This document shows positions 25,968 through 34,427 of a stretch of 36,325 bases of DNA, piece by piece (the stretch's first letter is position 1; every line of letters begins with the position of its first letter). The DNA is taken from positions 1 through 36,325 of the forward strand of contig UQMZ01000040.1 of NCBI GenBank assembly GCA_900542185.1, in the 5' to 3' direction. A model generated the notes under the pieces. It searched no databases, had not been told where the DNA came from, and saw nothing but the letters and a program-made list of their open reading frames with translations. A program made the translations under genes and the position numbers. The DNA is from an uncultured Bacteroidales bacterium (GTDB lineage: Bacteria > Bacteroidota > Bacteroidia > Bacteroidales > Muribaculaceae).

Positions 25968-27467
25968 ATGAAAACAATATATAATATAGCGTTATCGGTA
26001 ATGCTTGCGGTCATGACATCATCGTGCATGGATCTTGAGCGCGAAGACTTTACGGAGATATATCCGGACAATTTCTTCAAGACCGAGACAGACCTGAAAC
26101 TGGCCGTGGACGCCCTGCACTACGACTTCAATACCGGCGACTGGAACGGCGTGTATTGTCCGGACTATAACGGATACCAGACTATATCCGACCTCTCAAC
26201 CGATGTGATGTGGAGCAACTGGGGATGGCAGGCCGACGAATTGTTCTTCCACCAGTGGACCGCAACAACCGGTAATGTACAGAGTAATTTCTGGAATCTT
26301 TTCACCCATTATAATTATCTTTCCAAGGCCAGGAACACAATCCGCAGAATCGAAGAAAGCCCGGTGGATGATGACGTAAAGGCCGGATATCTCGGTGAGG
26401 CACACGCGTTACGCGGGTGGATGGGGCTATTTCTATACGATATGTTCGGCCCTGTGCCGGCGGCTCCCGACGCAGTCCTGGACAATCCCGAGACGTTTGT
26501 CTATCTGCCCCGGCTCACCGAGGAAGAATACGACGCCATGATGGAACAGGATCTGCTCACTGCCATCGAGCTTCTCCCCGACATGCCCGAAGCGAGGGGC
26601 AGGATGGCCAAAGGTCCCGCCAGAATGATCCTGCTGAAATACTATATGATTCGCGGCCACTATGAGAAGGCCGAGAAAATAGCCCGGGACATGTACGCCA
26701 TGGAGGGCAGGTATTCCCTTCAGTCCGATTACAATTATGTGTTCTCTAAGGATGGCATAGGCAACAATGAAATCATTCTGCAGATTCCATGCAACCAGAG
26801 TCTTAGCGGAGCCGTAAACTATTTTACCGCCGAAGTCCTTCCTGTGGATATGCCATGGACCGAGAAATCCACCGGCTGGGGCGGATACGTGATGAGCTGG
26901 GACTTCTACGACTCCTACGAACCAGGAGACAAGAGACTCGCATTGGTTTATGATTCCTATACAAACACCGGCGGCAAAAAGATATCAAGAGAAGATATGA
27001 AATATGGTGCCGTGGCGTTAAAATATGGTAAAGACCCCGATATGACCGATGCAAAAAGCGGCATCGACCTGGTGATTTACCGCTATTCCGATGTGCTCCT
27101 TTCCTTAGCGGAACTGATAGTACGCAACGGCGGTGTGGTAACCAACGAGGCCGCAGGTCTTGTGAATCGCGTGAGGGCGCGTGCCGGACTCGAGAACCTG
27201 GACGCTACCGTCACCGGCAATACTGAAGCGTTCATGGATGCGATCCTGGCGGAAAGGGGGCATGAATTCTATTTCGAAGGATTGCGACGCCAGGATTTGA
27301 TCCGCTTCGGCAAATATGTGGAATACGCCAATGCCCGCATCAACAAGATCAATGCCGAGGAAGGCCGTGGATACTATCCGGTGAACGAAAGCCACAACAG
27401 AATGCCCATTCCTGCTTCATATATCAATGAATCAAAATCCGCTATCAAACAAAATCCGATGTACTGA
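25968..27467 (+). CDS. SusD/RagB-family glycan-binding lipoprotein
   Basis: This 499-residue SusD-like lipoprotein has a lipobox ending MTSSC at about residue 21. It continues with DLEREDFTEIYPDNFFKTETDL, the usual SusD start. The helical TPR-like scaffold is seen in the 100-250 region (RNTIRRIEESPVDDDVKAGYLGEAHALRGW, GPARMILLKYYMIRGHYEKAEKIARDMY). The conserved C-terminal half includes VIYRYSDVLLSLAELI, ILAERGHEFYFEGLRRQDLIRFG and MPIPASYIN. It forms the lid on SusC and binds the incoming glycan. It is 18 bases downstream of SusC and shares one base with the GH35 start (TGATG). Confidence 0.96.
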   Translation: MKTIYNIALSVMLAVMTSSCMDLEREDFTEIYPDNFFKTETDLKLAVDALHYDFNTGDWNGVYCPDYNGYQTISDLSTDVMWSNWGWQADELFFHQWTATTGNVQSNFWNLFTHYNYLSKARNTIRRIEESPVDDDVKAGYLGEAHALRGWMGLFLYDMFGPVPAAPDAVLDNPETFVYLPRLTEEEYDAMMEQDLLTAIELLPDMPEARGRMAKGPARMILLKYYMIRGHYEKAEKIARDMYAMEGRYSLQSDYNYVFSKDGIGNNEIILQIPCNQSLSGAVNYFTAEVLPVDMPWTEKSTGWGGYVMSWDFYDSYEPGDKRLALVYDSYTNTGGKKISREDMKYGAVALKYGKDPDMTDAKSGIDLVIYRYSDVLLSLAELIVRNGGVVTNEAAGLVNRVRARAGLENLDATVTGNTEAFMDAILAERGHEFYFEGLRRQDLIRFGKYVEYANARINKINAEEGRGYYPVNESHNRMPIPASYINESKSAIKQNPMY

Positions 27468-29824
27468 TGAAAACTCTATTGATGACATCCCTTCTTGGTC
27501 TGGCCTCTCTGGGCGCCAATGCCAAGGTATATGAAATAACGTCGCCCGCCTCATGGGAACCTATCCGTTCCGAACACCTTCAGATGGGCGGTAGTGCACC
27601 CGATGGCGGCACTATCGACGTAAACAACTACTATATGTCGCGCGACGGCAAACCGGTGGTCGCCGTATGCGGCGAGTTCCATTACAGTCGCTATCCCGAA
27701 GACCAATGGGAACAGGAGATCATCAAGATGCGTGCAGGTGGAATCAACGTATTGCCCACATACGTGTTCTGGAGCCTTCATGAACCCAACGAAGGGGAAT
27801 GGGTATGGACCGGGAACCGCAATCTGCGTAGGTTCTTCGAACTTTGTAAGAAACACGGCATGGACGTGATTGTCCGCATCGGTCCGTTCGGGCACGGAGA
27901 GATCCGTAACGGTGCCATTCCCGACTGGGTTCTGGCCAAAAATCTCGACATCCGCTCCAACGACCCGAAATATCTTGCTTATGCCGACAAGTTGTACAAG
28001 CAGATTGCAAAACAGATCGAAGGTCTTTACTATAAGGACGGTGGACCTATAATCGGTTGTCAGATAGAGAACGAGCACCAGCATTCCGCAGCACCCATGG
28101 CCATCGAATATAACGGCGAACCTGTCCGTGACTTTACCGCTGCCAGCTATGACAAGGGAATCACGAAATTAGGCGTTTCGGTTCAGGAGTCCAACATCTC
28201 CACCTCACAGCTGGGCGACGAGCACATGAAGACCCTGCTGAAAATGGCTCAGGATGCCGGAATCATAACACCGTTCTACACCGCCACCGGATGGGGAAAC
28301 GCTGCCGTGATCGACGGCAGGGCAATTCCCGTCACTTCGGCTTATACATATCCCACATGGTTCCCCGACCAGCGGAAGAGTGAGTTCTGTATGTTCAAGG
28401 ACCTGTGGCATAATCCCGATTACAGCCCGGTACGTTATAACCCGGTCGATTACCCCTCGGCTGCCGCCGAAATGGGCGTGGGCATCCAGATAGTGTACGA
28501 CAAGCGCCCCATCTGCACTCCCGAAGCTGCCGAAGCTCTGATGACACGGGTATTGGGATCGGGATCCAATATAATCGGATATTATATGTACCATGGCGGT
28601 TCCACACCACTGATGGAAGGTAACACTCAATTCTATTCCGACCAGCCGATGGGACTTCCGAAAGTAAGCTATGACTTCCAGGCGCCTCTGGGCGAATTCG
28701 GACTCGAGGCTGCCAGCTACCGGCCCCTCCGCGTGATCCACAATTTCCTTGACGATTTCGCCGACCGGCTCGCTCCGATGCAGTCTGTATTCCCGGAAAA
28801 TGTAAAGACAATGACCCCCGAAAACCGAGACGACCTCCGTTATGCGGCACGTATGACTCACTCGGGCGAAGGTTTCCTGTTCCTGATCAATACCCAGGAC
28901 CATGATCTCGGGCGCCATGACCAGAAAGACATTCAGGTACGTCTGAATCTTCCCGGTGAAGTCCTTGACATACCCGCCAAGGGCGGATTCACACTTCCCA
29001 AGAACACTTCCGCCATACTCCCGTTCAATTTCGACATGGACGGCGCCAAGCTCAAATATGCCACCGCCCAACCTATGATGAAAATTGATGACAACGGCAC
29101 GCCTCATTATTTCTTCACTGTCCATGACGGCATGGTACCTGAATATGTATTCGACAGGAACTCGGTCAAGGGGAAAGCCGATTTTATGAACGTAATTCCC
29201 GGCTACAAGAGCACGTTCACCGTCAAAACAGCCGACGGCAGGAAAGTCAAGATCACTACATTGCCCTACGCCGAGGCCCTGAACGCGGTCAAGGTCAACG
29301 GTAAGCTACTTGTAACCTCTGCTACCGTTCTTCCCGACAATGGAAATGTAAAGCTGCTGTCGTTAGGCAATCCGACATTTGAATATGTCTCATATCCATC
29401 CAAACAGGGATTCAAGTCAAAGACCGTGACTGTAGATGCAGTTGCTCCTGAATTTACGGTCGACAAGAGCGTTCCATGCCGAATGGAGGTGTCATTTACC
29501 GAAACTCCGGATTCGAAACCTCAGGTAAACGAATATTTCCTGAATGTTCCCTATACGGGCGACGTGGCGATGGCCTTTATGGACAATGCCATGATTCTGG
29601 ATCATTTCTGGCAGGGAGAGCCCTGGAAGATAGGTCTGAAACGGTTTTCCGACAAAATGTCGAAGAATAAGCCTATCGGATTCTATTTCCGTGCCCTCCG
29701 CGAAAATGTACCGTATCTACAGGATATCCCCTCGGAACGCATTCCTTCGTTTGCCGACGGTCCCGTGCTGGAAATCGGAGATCCGCAGATCATCCCCGAA
29801 TACATCACCTCCATTACATTATGA
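27467..29824 (+). CDS. GH35 beta-galactosidase
   Basis: This 785-residue exported enzyme has a signal peptide (about 1-19, ending GANA). The GH35 barrel starts with VVAVCGEFHYSRYPEDQWE and has the family strand GGINVLPTYVFWSLHEP. The proposed acid/base is E203 in CQIENEH and the proposed nucleophile is E335 in SAAAEMGVGIQ. C-terminal beta domains (about 430-785) follow. GH35 enzymes release terminal beta-galactose, which fits trimming of imported galacto-oligosaccharides in the periplasm. The nucleophile context (AEMGVGIQ) differs from the ExxxGW-type context of the animal and plant enzymes but resembles other Bacteroidota members as I recall them. It overlaps SusD by one base and the next glycosidase by four, so the set is one operon. 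Confidence 0.88.
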   Translation: MKTLLMTSLLGLASLGANAKVYEITSPASWEPIRSEHLQMGGSAPDGGTIDVNNYYMSRDGKPVVAVCGEFHYSRYPEDQWEQEIIKMRAGGINVLPTYVFWSLHEPNEGEWVWTGNRNLRRFFELCKKHGMDVIVRIGPFGHGEIRNGAIPDWVLAKNLDIRSNDPKYLAYADKLYKQIAKQIEGLYYKDGGPIIGCQIENEHQHSAAPMAIEYNGEPVRDFTAASYDKGITKLGVSVQESNISTSQLGDEHMKTLLKMAQDAGIITPFYTATGWGNAAVIDGRAIPVTSAYTYPTWFPDQRKSEFCMFKDLWHNPDYSPVRYNPVDYPSAAAEMGVGIQIVYDKRPICTPEAAEALMTRVLGSGSNIIGYYMYHGGSTPLMEGNTQFYSDQPMGLPKVSYDFQAPLGEFGLEAASYRPLRVIHNFLDDFADRLAPMQSVFPENVKTMTPENRDDLRYAARMTHSGEGFLFLINTQDHDLGRHDQKDIQVRLNLPGEVLDIPAKGGFTLPKNTSAILPFNFDMDGAKLKYATAQPMMKIDDNGTPHYFFTVHDGMVPEYVFDRNSVKGKADFMNVIPGYKSTFTVKTADGRKVKITTLPYAEALNAVKVNGKLLVTSATVLPDNGNVKLLSLGNPTFEYVSYPSKQGFKSKTVTVDAVAPEFTVDKSVPCRMEVSFTETPDSKPQVNEYFLNVPYTGDVAMAFMDNAMILDHFWQGEPWKIGLKRFSDKMSKNKPIGFYFRALRENVPYLQDIPSERIPSFADGPVLEIGDPQIIPEYITSITL

Positions 29825-32055
29825 AAAATGGAATAGCTACGCTTTGTCTTCTTCTGCTTGCAGTGTTTTCACTGCAAGCAGAAGAGCTGGTATATCAGGA
29901 CAAAGAGGGAACCATACGGTGGAACAAGGATAATTCTCGCGTTACCCTGTTCGGTGCGAACTACTGCCTGCCGTCAGCCTGCGACTACCGGGCGGCAGCA
30001 TATACCGATATCGACCGTGACTCCATGATATCAGAGGATCTGAATCACTTCAAGCGTATGAACTGGGATGGGTTACGATTATGCTTCTGGGGCGACTGGC
30101 AGAACACGGACGTTAACGGTAACCTCATAGACAACGACCATCTTCGACTACTGGACCGGCTTATAGCCGAGGCTACTGCCAGGGATATCTATATGCTGCT
30201 CTCTCCTATCGTCACTTACCATTCCCAATGGCCGGAGATGACCGACAGCACCAACACCGGATTCATGAACACATATTCTAAATCCGACCTCATCCTGAAT
30301 CCAAAGGCCATCAGTGCGCAGAAGAATTATATAAAGCAACTGCTGAATCACGTCAACAGATATACCGGCAGAAAAATCAAGGACGAGCCGAACATACTGT
30401 TTATAGAACTGATCAACGAGCCCACCCAGATGCCCGACAAGCCGAAGGAAATGTCGGAGTATATCAATGGCATGGTCGATGCCATCCGCTCTACCGGTTG
30501 CAGAAAACTGACTTTCTACAATGTGAGCCAGAATTTTGACGTCGCACCAATTGTGGCGGCTTCAAAAGTGGATGGCGGAACGTACGCATGGTATCCTCAG
30601 GGTCTGAACCATAGAACCATCAAAGGGAATCCACTGTTATGTGTGGACCGATACAAACAGCTGCTTGACCCGGTAATGAACGGAAAATCCAAAATAGTGT
30701 ACGAATTCGATTCAGACGACCGTATCGACGCACTCCAGATTCCAGCCATGGCCCGCGAATTTGCAAGAGGCAGGTGCCAGTTCGCGACTATATTTTCATA
30801 CGATATGCTCCGTACGGCGCCGAAAAACTTAGGATGGAACACCCATTACACCAATATGGTATACACTCCTCGTAAATCGGTAGGTGCCATGATTGCCGCT
30901 GAAATAATCCGCCGTATGACTCCCGGTGAAAAGAATGAGTATTTCCCCAAGAATAATTGTTTCGGCGAGTTCAAGTTGGATTATGACGCAGACGTAGCCT
31001 TGCTAAACAACGATTCTCTGTTTTATCACTCAGGTTCGATTTCGGTCATGCCCAAGAATATCGAGTCTTTGACACATATTGCGGCTGTGGGATCCTCGCC
31101 TGTTGTGGAATACGAAGGCAACGGCATTTACTTTATGGACAAAAACAGTGATGGTTCCTGGACCCTTGAATTGTATCCCGACATCATAGCCATAGCCGAT
31201 CCATTCCTACAACCTTCCCCCTACAAGGACCTTATGATTGCCGATTCGCGTCATAGAAATTTCACCGTCCATTTGAATGACCTGAATTGTACCGGCGTTG
31301 TATATCCCGGCATTTACAGAATCAATCGCAACGGGATTACCAGGATAGGCAATCATCCGCAGCAGTCATTGTTTTCTCAATATAAGGGCTGGCCTTCGGC
31401 CGGAGCGTCTGCAGGTGAGGCTGATATATGGAAGCAATACGATTGGTACAGCGACGCAACGCCATTGGAGCAGACTGATGCACGGATTTCGGTACTCGAC
31501 GCTTCCGATGGATTCCATGACATTGACTATTCACGCAATTTCAGAAGCCCTGAGTGCAAGTTCAGGCTGATAAAGGACGAGAATATGAACAATGCCTTCG
31601 AACTGTGCGTGACCGACCTGACTCACAACGATTCCTGGCTCACAGGCGATGACGTCACACTCTCCAAATACATCGGCCATCTGTTATATCAACGGAAGGG
31701 TATGCAACCTTCATCGGTTACTGTCAGGGCACGAGGCATAAATGGAACCGACGCCGCTTTGATAAATTTCATTGACAAAAACGGCCATACATCCGGTACG
31801 GTCATTCCTCTCCCGTCTGAAATGAAGGACACGGAAATTACCGTTGCTGGCTTCAACCCCGTTACAGCCGTAATATTACCCCAGGACTGGCCGGGGGTGT
31901 GTTCATACTATATGCCGGAATATTCCTTCGATGACACGGCATTCGACTGGAACAATGTCGAGAAGGTTCAAGTATCCTTGCGTGGAGAGTTATACCCGGC
32001 CGACAAAAAGAAAAACAAAGGCATCGCAGTCGAGAAGATTATATTGAACTACTGA
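29821..32055 (+). CDS. Secreted clan GH-A glycosidase (GH5-like, possibly GH147)
   Basis: This 744-residue exported protein has a short signal peptide (about 1-20, ending LQA). The barrel (about 30-400) carries clan GH-A features: VTLFGANYCLPSACDYRAA at the start, HFKRMNWDGLRLCFWGDWQ, the acid/base E200 in FIELINEPTQ, and the nucleophile E295 in IVYEFDSDDR. The C-terminal ~340 residues hold beta-sandwich domains, including a CBM-like end region. I cannot assign the family with certainty. GH147, known for beta-galactosidases from pectic galactan loci of Bacteroides, is one candidate and a GH5 subfamily is another. It is the last gene of the galactan operon, overlapping GH35 by the ATGA junction, so action on galactan fragments is likely. 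Confidence 0.7.
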   Translation: MKNGIATLCLLLLAVFSLQAEELVYQDKEGTIRWNKDNSRVTLFGANYCLPSACDYRAAAYTDIDRDSMISEDLNHFKRMNWDGLRLCFWGDWQNTDVNGNLIDNDHLRLLDRLIAEATARDIYMLLSPIVTYHSQWPEMTDSTNTGFMNTYSKSDLILNPKAISAQKNYIKQLLNHVNRYTGRKIKDEPNILFIELINEPTQMPDKPKEMSEYINGMVDAIRSTGCRKLTFYNVSQNFDVAPIVAASKVDGGTYAWYPQGLNHRTIKGNPLLCVDRYKQLLDPVMNGKSKIVYEFDSDDRIDALQIPAMAREFARGRCQFATIFSYDMLRTAPKNLGWNTHYTNMVYTPRKSVGAMIAAEIIRRMTPGEKNEYFPKNNCFGEFKLDYDADVALLNNDSLFYHSGSISVMPKNIESLTHIAAVGSSPVVEYEGNGIYFMDKNSDGSWTLELYPDIIAIADPFLQPSPYKDLMIADSRHRNFTVHLNDLNCTGVVYPGIYRINRNGITRIGNHPQQSLFSQYKGWPSAGASAGEADIWKQYDWYSDATPLEQTDARISVLDASDGFHDIDYSRNFRSPECKFRLIKDENMNNAFELCVTDLTHNDSWLTGDDVTLSKYIGHLLYQRKGMQPSSVTVRARGINGTDAALINFIDKNGHTSGTVIPLPSEMKDTEITVAGFNPVTAVILPQDWPGVCSYYMPEYSFDDTAFDWNNVEKVQVSLRGELYPADKKKNKGIAVEKIILNY

Positions 32056-32069
32056 CCGACAGTAGGGAA

Positions 32070-32090
32070 GTAAAAGCTGCGGGGTTTTAC
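32070..32090 (-). repeat. REP-like hairpin, downstream side of the RAYT gene
   Basis: GTAAAAGCT-GCG-GGGTTTTAC is followed by CACAGTG. It is an imperfect version of the 33249-33269 hairpin, which is followed by the same CACAGTG, in the same orientation. The two bracket the transposase gene. Confidence 0.7.
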
Positions 32091-32123
32091 CACAGTGTCG
32101 CCTGCGCGCTGAATGTAGCAGGC

Positions 32124-33152
32124 TCAATCGCCCTTCAGGGCGACCGTGGAATCCGGAGTAAGCGCGGCCAGGCGTTCGGCCAGACTGTTGAGGCGGCTGG
32201 CTTTGTCATAGCTCATGTCTTCACGCTTGGCGGGTGTGCCCGCTTTCGCAATTAAAAGAAGCCGGCCCTCCGCGCAGGTGTCCATGCCTTGGCCCGATGG
32301 CTTGAACCGCTCCGCAAACCCATGGTCCACTATCCGAATCACCGAGCCGCCCTCGGCCAACGCCTGCTTCCGGATTTCATTCTCAACAGGATGGATAAAG
32401 GGCGATACCAGCACCATACCCTGACGCATCGCGCCGATGCACCGGGCCTTATAGGAGGCCGTCTCCGCGACGCTCCATTTGCGCCGCACATGCACCGCAA
32501 GCATCGGCTTGCGCAACAGGAACATATTCCCTACGCAGTCCACCATGTCATCGTTGATTTTCACCGACAGGTTGCGCCGGAACAAGTCCGGATACTTCCG
32601 TTTTATAAGCAACCGGCGCGGATTGTCCTCGATATACCGTCCCAATGTTTCCAGCTGCCGGTGGTCAAAGACAATACGGTCGTGGATTCCGCAGCCCTTG
32701 AACACGCCGGTTTCCTTGGGAATCAGCCCCGAGTCACGGCATCTGCGCGTAGTGACCGATTCGATTATGGCCACAAGATTGGTAACCGGCCGGGAAAGAG
32801 CCTGCTTTAACTCCAATAATATATGCACATGATCCGGCATGATGACGTACTTGCGGAAAGTCAGCGCATTGACACGCATGGATGCCGTTTTCTGCAGTTC
32901 CTCATCGAAAATACATCCGATGGCCGACAGCACCACACGCGGCGCATCGCTGCCGTCCCGCACTCCCGGATTACCAAGGACGTGGCTTAGCACCGGTGCA
33001 TCCGGATGCTTCTGCAGAGTAAACATATAGATTCCCGGCATTGTATAGTCATGGAAAGACGCCCGGCGTGTCATTCTGTGTTTTACCGGGCTTTTATAGT
33101 CAGAGGAAGGGCCTTTATGACTTTTGCCGTCAGAGGAAAGGGAAGAATCCAT
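32124..33152 (-). CDS. RAYT: REP-associated Y1 (HUH) tyrosine transposase with a C-terminal DprA-like domain
   Basis: The protein has about 342 residues from ATG 33152. The frame is open up to 33272, but the first part there is read through a hairpin repeat and is unlikely to be coding. ATG 33074 is another possible start. The Y1 transposase core contains the HUH motif in YVIMPDHVHILLEL and the catalytic tyrosine in LGRYIEDNPRR, typical of TnpA_REP (IS200/IS605-related) enzymes, which cut and move single-stranded REP hairpins. After this core, about 100 residues follow that RAYTs normally lack: GMVLVSPFIHPVENEIRKQA, then EGGSVIRIVDHGFAERFKPS and CAEGRLLLIA. The pattern recalls the Rossmann-like core of DprA. 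REP-like hairpins lie on both sides. It is probably a domesticated single-copy gene. Confidence 0.82.
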   Translation of the reverse strand: MDSSLSSDGKSHKGPSSDYKSPVKHRMTRRASFHDYTMPGIYMFTLQKHPDAPVLSHVLGNPGVRDGSDAPRVVLSAIGCIFDEELQKTASMRVNALTFRKYVIMPDHVHILLELKQALSRPVTNLVAIIESVTTRRCRDSGLIPKETGVFKGCGIHDRIVFDHRQLETLGRYIEDNPRRLLIKRKYPDLFRRNLSVKINDDMVDCVGNMFLLRKPMLAVHVRRKWSVAETASYKARCIGAMRQGMVLVSPFIHPVENEIRKQALAEGGSVIRIVDHGFAERFKPSGQGMDTCAEGRLLLIAKAGTPAKREDMSYDKASRLNSLAERLAALTPDSTVALKGD

Positions 33153-33248
33153 ATCGTGGAGTTTGATTGGGCTAAAATAGCCCATAATTCCCATACAGCC
33201 AAATAAAAGACAGAAAAAAGGCAAAAAACGTAAAAAAAGAACAAAAAC

Positions 33249-33269
33249 GTAAAAGCCGCGGGCTTTTAC
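33249..33269 (-). repeat. REP-like hairpin, upstream side of the RAYT gene
   Basis: GTAAAAGCC-GCG-GGCTTTTAC is a perfect 9-bp stem with a 3-base loop, followed by CACAGTG. This is a suitable target for the HUH transposase just next to it. Confidence 0.8.
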
Positions 33270-33475
33270 CACAGTGCTGTCCGCGCCCGGAATACGGAGG
33301 CGCGCAGCAAGCGGCAGGCGCCGACTGTGGTGGCAGGCGGGACTGTGGCGGAAGCCCGCGGCTTCCGCTGTGCTGGCGCCGAGGTGGCGACGGGGTGATG
33401 GCGGAATGGCGGCCGGAGGGCCGGATACGGAAACAGCCGCCCGAAGGCGGCTGTCGCGGGGCGGAGGCCCCGGAG
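33270..33475. repeat. Cluster of GC-rich hairpins between RAYT and tRNA-Arg
   Basis: This non-coding stretch holds a second 9-3-9 hairpin, GCGGAAGCC-CGC-GGCTTCCGC (33348-33368). It also holds ACAGCCGCC-CGAA-GGCGGCTGT (33433-33454) and CGGGGC-GGAG-GCCCCG (33457-33472). A short near-repeat of GACTGTGGTGGCAGGCGG / GACTGTGGCGG lies at 33323-33351. It resembles a BIME-like array of REP elements. The last hairpin could also end tRNA transcription. I see no gene here. Confidence 0.7.
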
Positions 33476-33549
33476 TGATCCGGCTGCGACTCGAACGCAG
33501 GACCGTCTGCTTAGAAGGCAGATGCTCTATCCAGCTGAGCTACCGGACC
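33476..33549 (-). tRNA. tRNA-Arg (anticodon UCU)
   Basis: The 74-base minus-strand cloverleaf is complete. The acceptor GGTCCGG pairs with CCGGATC (one G-U) with discriminator A. The D-arm is GCTCAGCTGGATAGAGC, the anticodon stem-loop is TCTGC-CTTCTAA-GCAGA with anticodon TCT, and the T-arm is CTGCG-TTCGAGT-CGCAG. CCA is not encoded. It reads AGA, and a minor role for AGG is possible. Confidence 0.96.
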
Positions 33550-33561
33550 CCTTTGCGTCTG

Positions 33562-33592
33562 CAAAGTTAATAATTTAAATCCACTCTGCAAA
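33562..33592 (-). promoter_or_regulatory. Predicted promoter of tRNA-Arg
   Basis: On the minus strand there is TTTG (33592-33589), a 19-base spacer and TAACTTTG (33569-33562), matching the Bacteroidota consensus. It lies 12 bases before the mature tRNA 5' end. Confidence 0.7.
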
Positions 33593-33735
33593 AATAATTG
33601 CCTTTCAACACCCTAAATCAACAACCCAACTATTACACCGAAAAACGAAATAAGCACCCCTCCGACGTTACACCAGAACAACACCCCGGGCATTACACGC
33701 AAACCCTGATACTTTAAATTCATTTTTTTGCGGCA

Positions 33736-33767
33736 TTTGCATTTCCAAGTAAATTGTTCTAAATTTA
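33736..33767 (+). promoter_or_regulatory. Possible promoter of the YqiA-like gene
   Basis: TTTG (33736-33739), a 20-base spacer and TAAATTTA (33760-33767) lie 21 bases before ATG 33789. The last base of the -7 element differs from the consensus. Confidence 0.45.
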
Positions 33768-33788
33768 CAGCTGATAAAAACGAAACAG

Positions 33789-34403
33789 ATGCCAAACAAA
33801 AAGCCTCAGGTGGTATATCTCCACGGATTGCAGTCGTCGGGACAGTCGGCGACCTGCCAGCGGTTGCGCCGCGCTCTGCCCAAACATGAAGTCATCACGC
33901 CCGACCTGGCGGTGCCACCCGAAATGGCCATGACCGAACTGAAACGCTTAGCTTCCCTCATCAGCCCGGACGCCGTAATCGTCGGCACGTCGATGGGCGG
34001 TATGTTCGCGCAGCAGTTCCGTGGATTCAAACGCATCCTGATCAATCCCAGCTTCCACGTGAGCCGCAAGCTGTCGGAATTTACCGGACAGCGTCTGCCC
34101 TTCCACAATCCGCGCAAGGATGGTCTGAAGGATTTCGAGGTCAACGACAAATTAGTGAAGAAATACGAGAAGCTGGAGGCCAAGCAGTTCGATCCCAAAT
34201 CGGGAATCATTGGCAAACACCCCGACTCGCCCGACCTGGTGTGGGCTTTCTTCGGCACTCAGGACACCGTTGTGAACGGCAAGGATGAATACCTGCAGCA
34301 TTATTCGCTGTATCAGGATTTCGAGGGAGGACATCGTCTCGACCCCGACACGACCCTGAACCTGATAGTGCCAAAAATCCTGGAACTGACCTCTAAACAA
34401 TAA
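33789..34403 (+). CDS. YqiA/YcfP-type alpha/beta hydrolase (esterase-like)
   Basis: This small cytoplasmic alpha/beta hydrolase of 204 residues, with no signal peptide, has the YqiA-family layout. VVYLHGLQSSGQS comes at the start. The nucleophile is S68 in VGTSMGGMFA, the acid is probably D159 in FFGTQDTVV, and the histidine is H182 in FEGGHRL. YqiA of enteric bacteria shows esterase activity on short and palmitoyl-CoA-type esters in vitro; the physiological substrate is unknown. The insertion KLVKKYEKLEAKQFDPKSG between the strands forms the lid region. It is 24 bases upstream of the GH5 gene and co-directional. Confidence 0.78.
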   Translation: MPNKKPQVVYLHGLQSSGQSATCQRLRRALPKHEVITPDLAVPPEMAMTELKRLASLISPDAVIVGTSMGGMFAQQFRGFKRILINPSFHVSRKLSEFTGQRLPFHNPRKDGLKDFEVNDKLVKKYEKLEAKQFDPKSGIIGKHPDSPDLVWAFFGTQDTVVNGKDEYLQHYSLYQDFEGGHRLDPDTTLNLIVPKILELTSKQ

Positions 34404-34427
34404 CATAACACCTCATAAAGACCGACT

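Noticed and set aside
33153..33272. A 40-residue N-terminal extension of the RAYT protein with a hydrophobic segment that could look like a membrane anchor.
   Set aside because: It is translated through the REP-like hairpin and T-rich sequence and has no counterpart in RAYT proteins. A start at 33152 or 33074 is more likely.
33274..33570. A 98-codon plus-strand frame across the hairpin cluster and tRNA.
   Set aside because: It reads through palindromes and the antisense of a tRNA; its Arg/Gly-rich composition reflects GC content.
33613..33795. A 60-codon minus-strand frame ending in a hydrophobic stretch (VLISFFGVIVGLLI), upstream of the YqiA-like gene.
   Set aside because: It begins inside the YqiA-like start region, overlaps its likely promoter and has no clear upstream signal. 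The hydrophobic reading comes from AC-rich plus-strand sequence. I do not count it as a gene.
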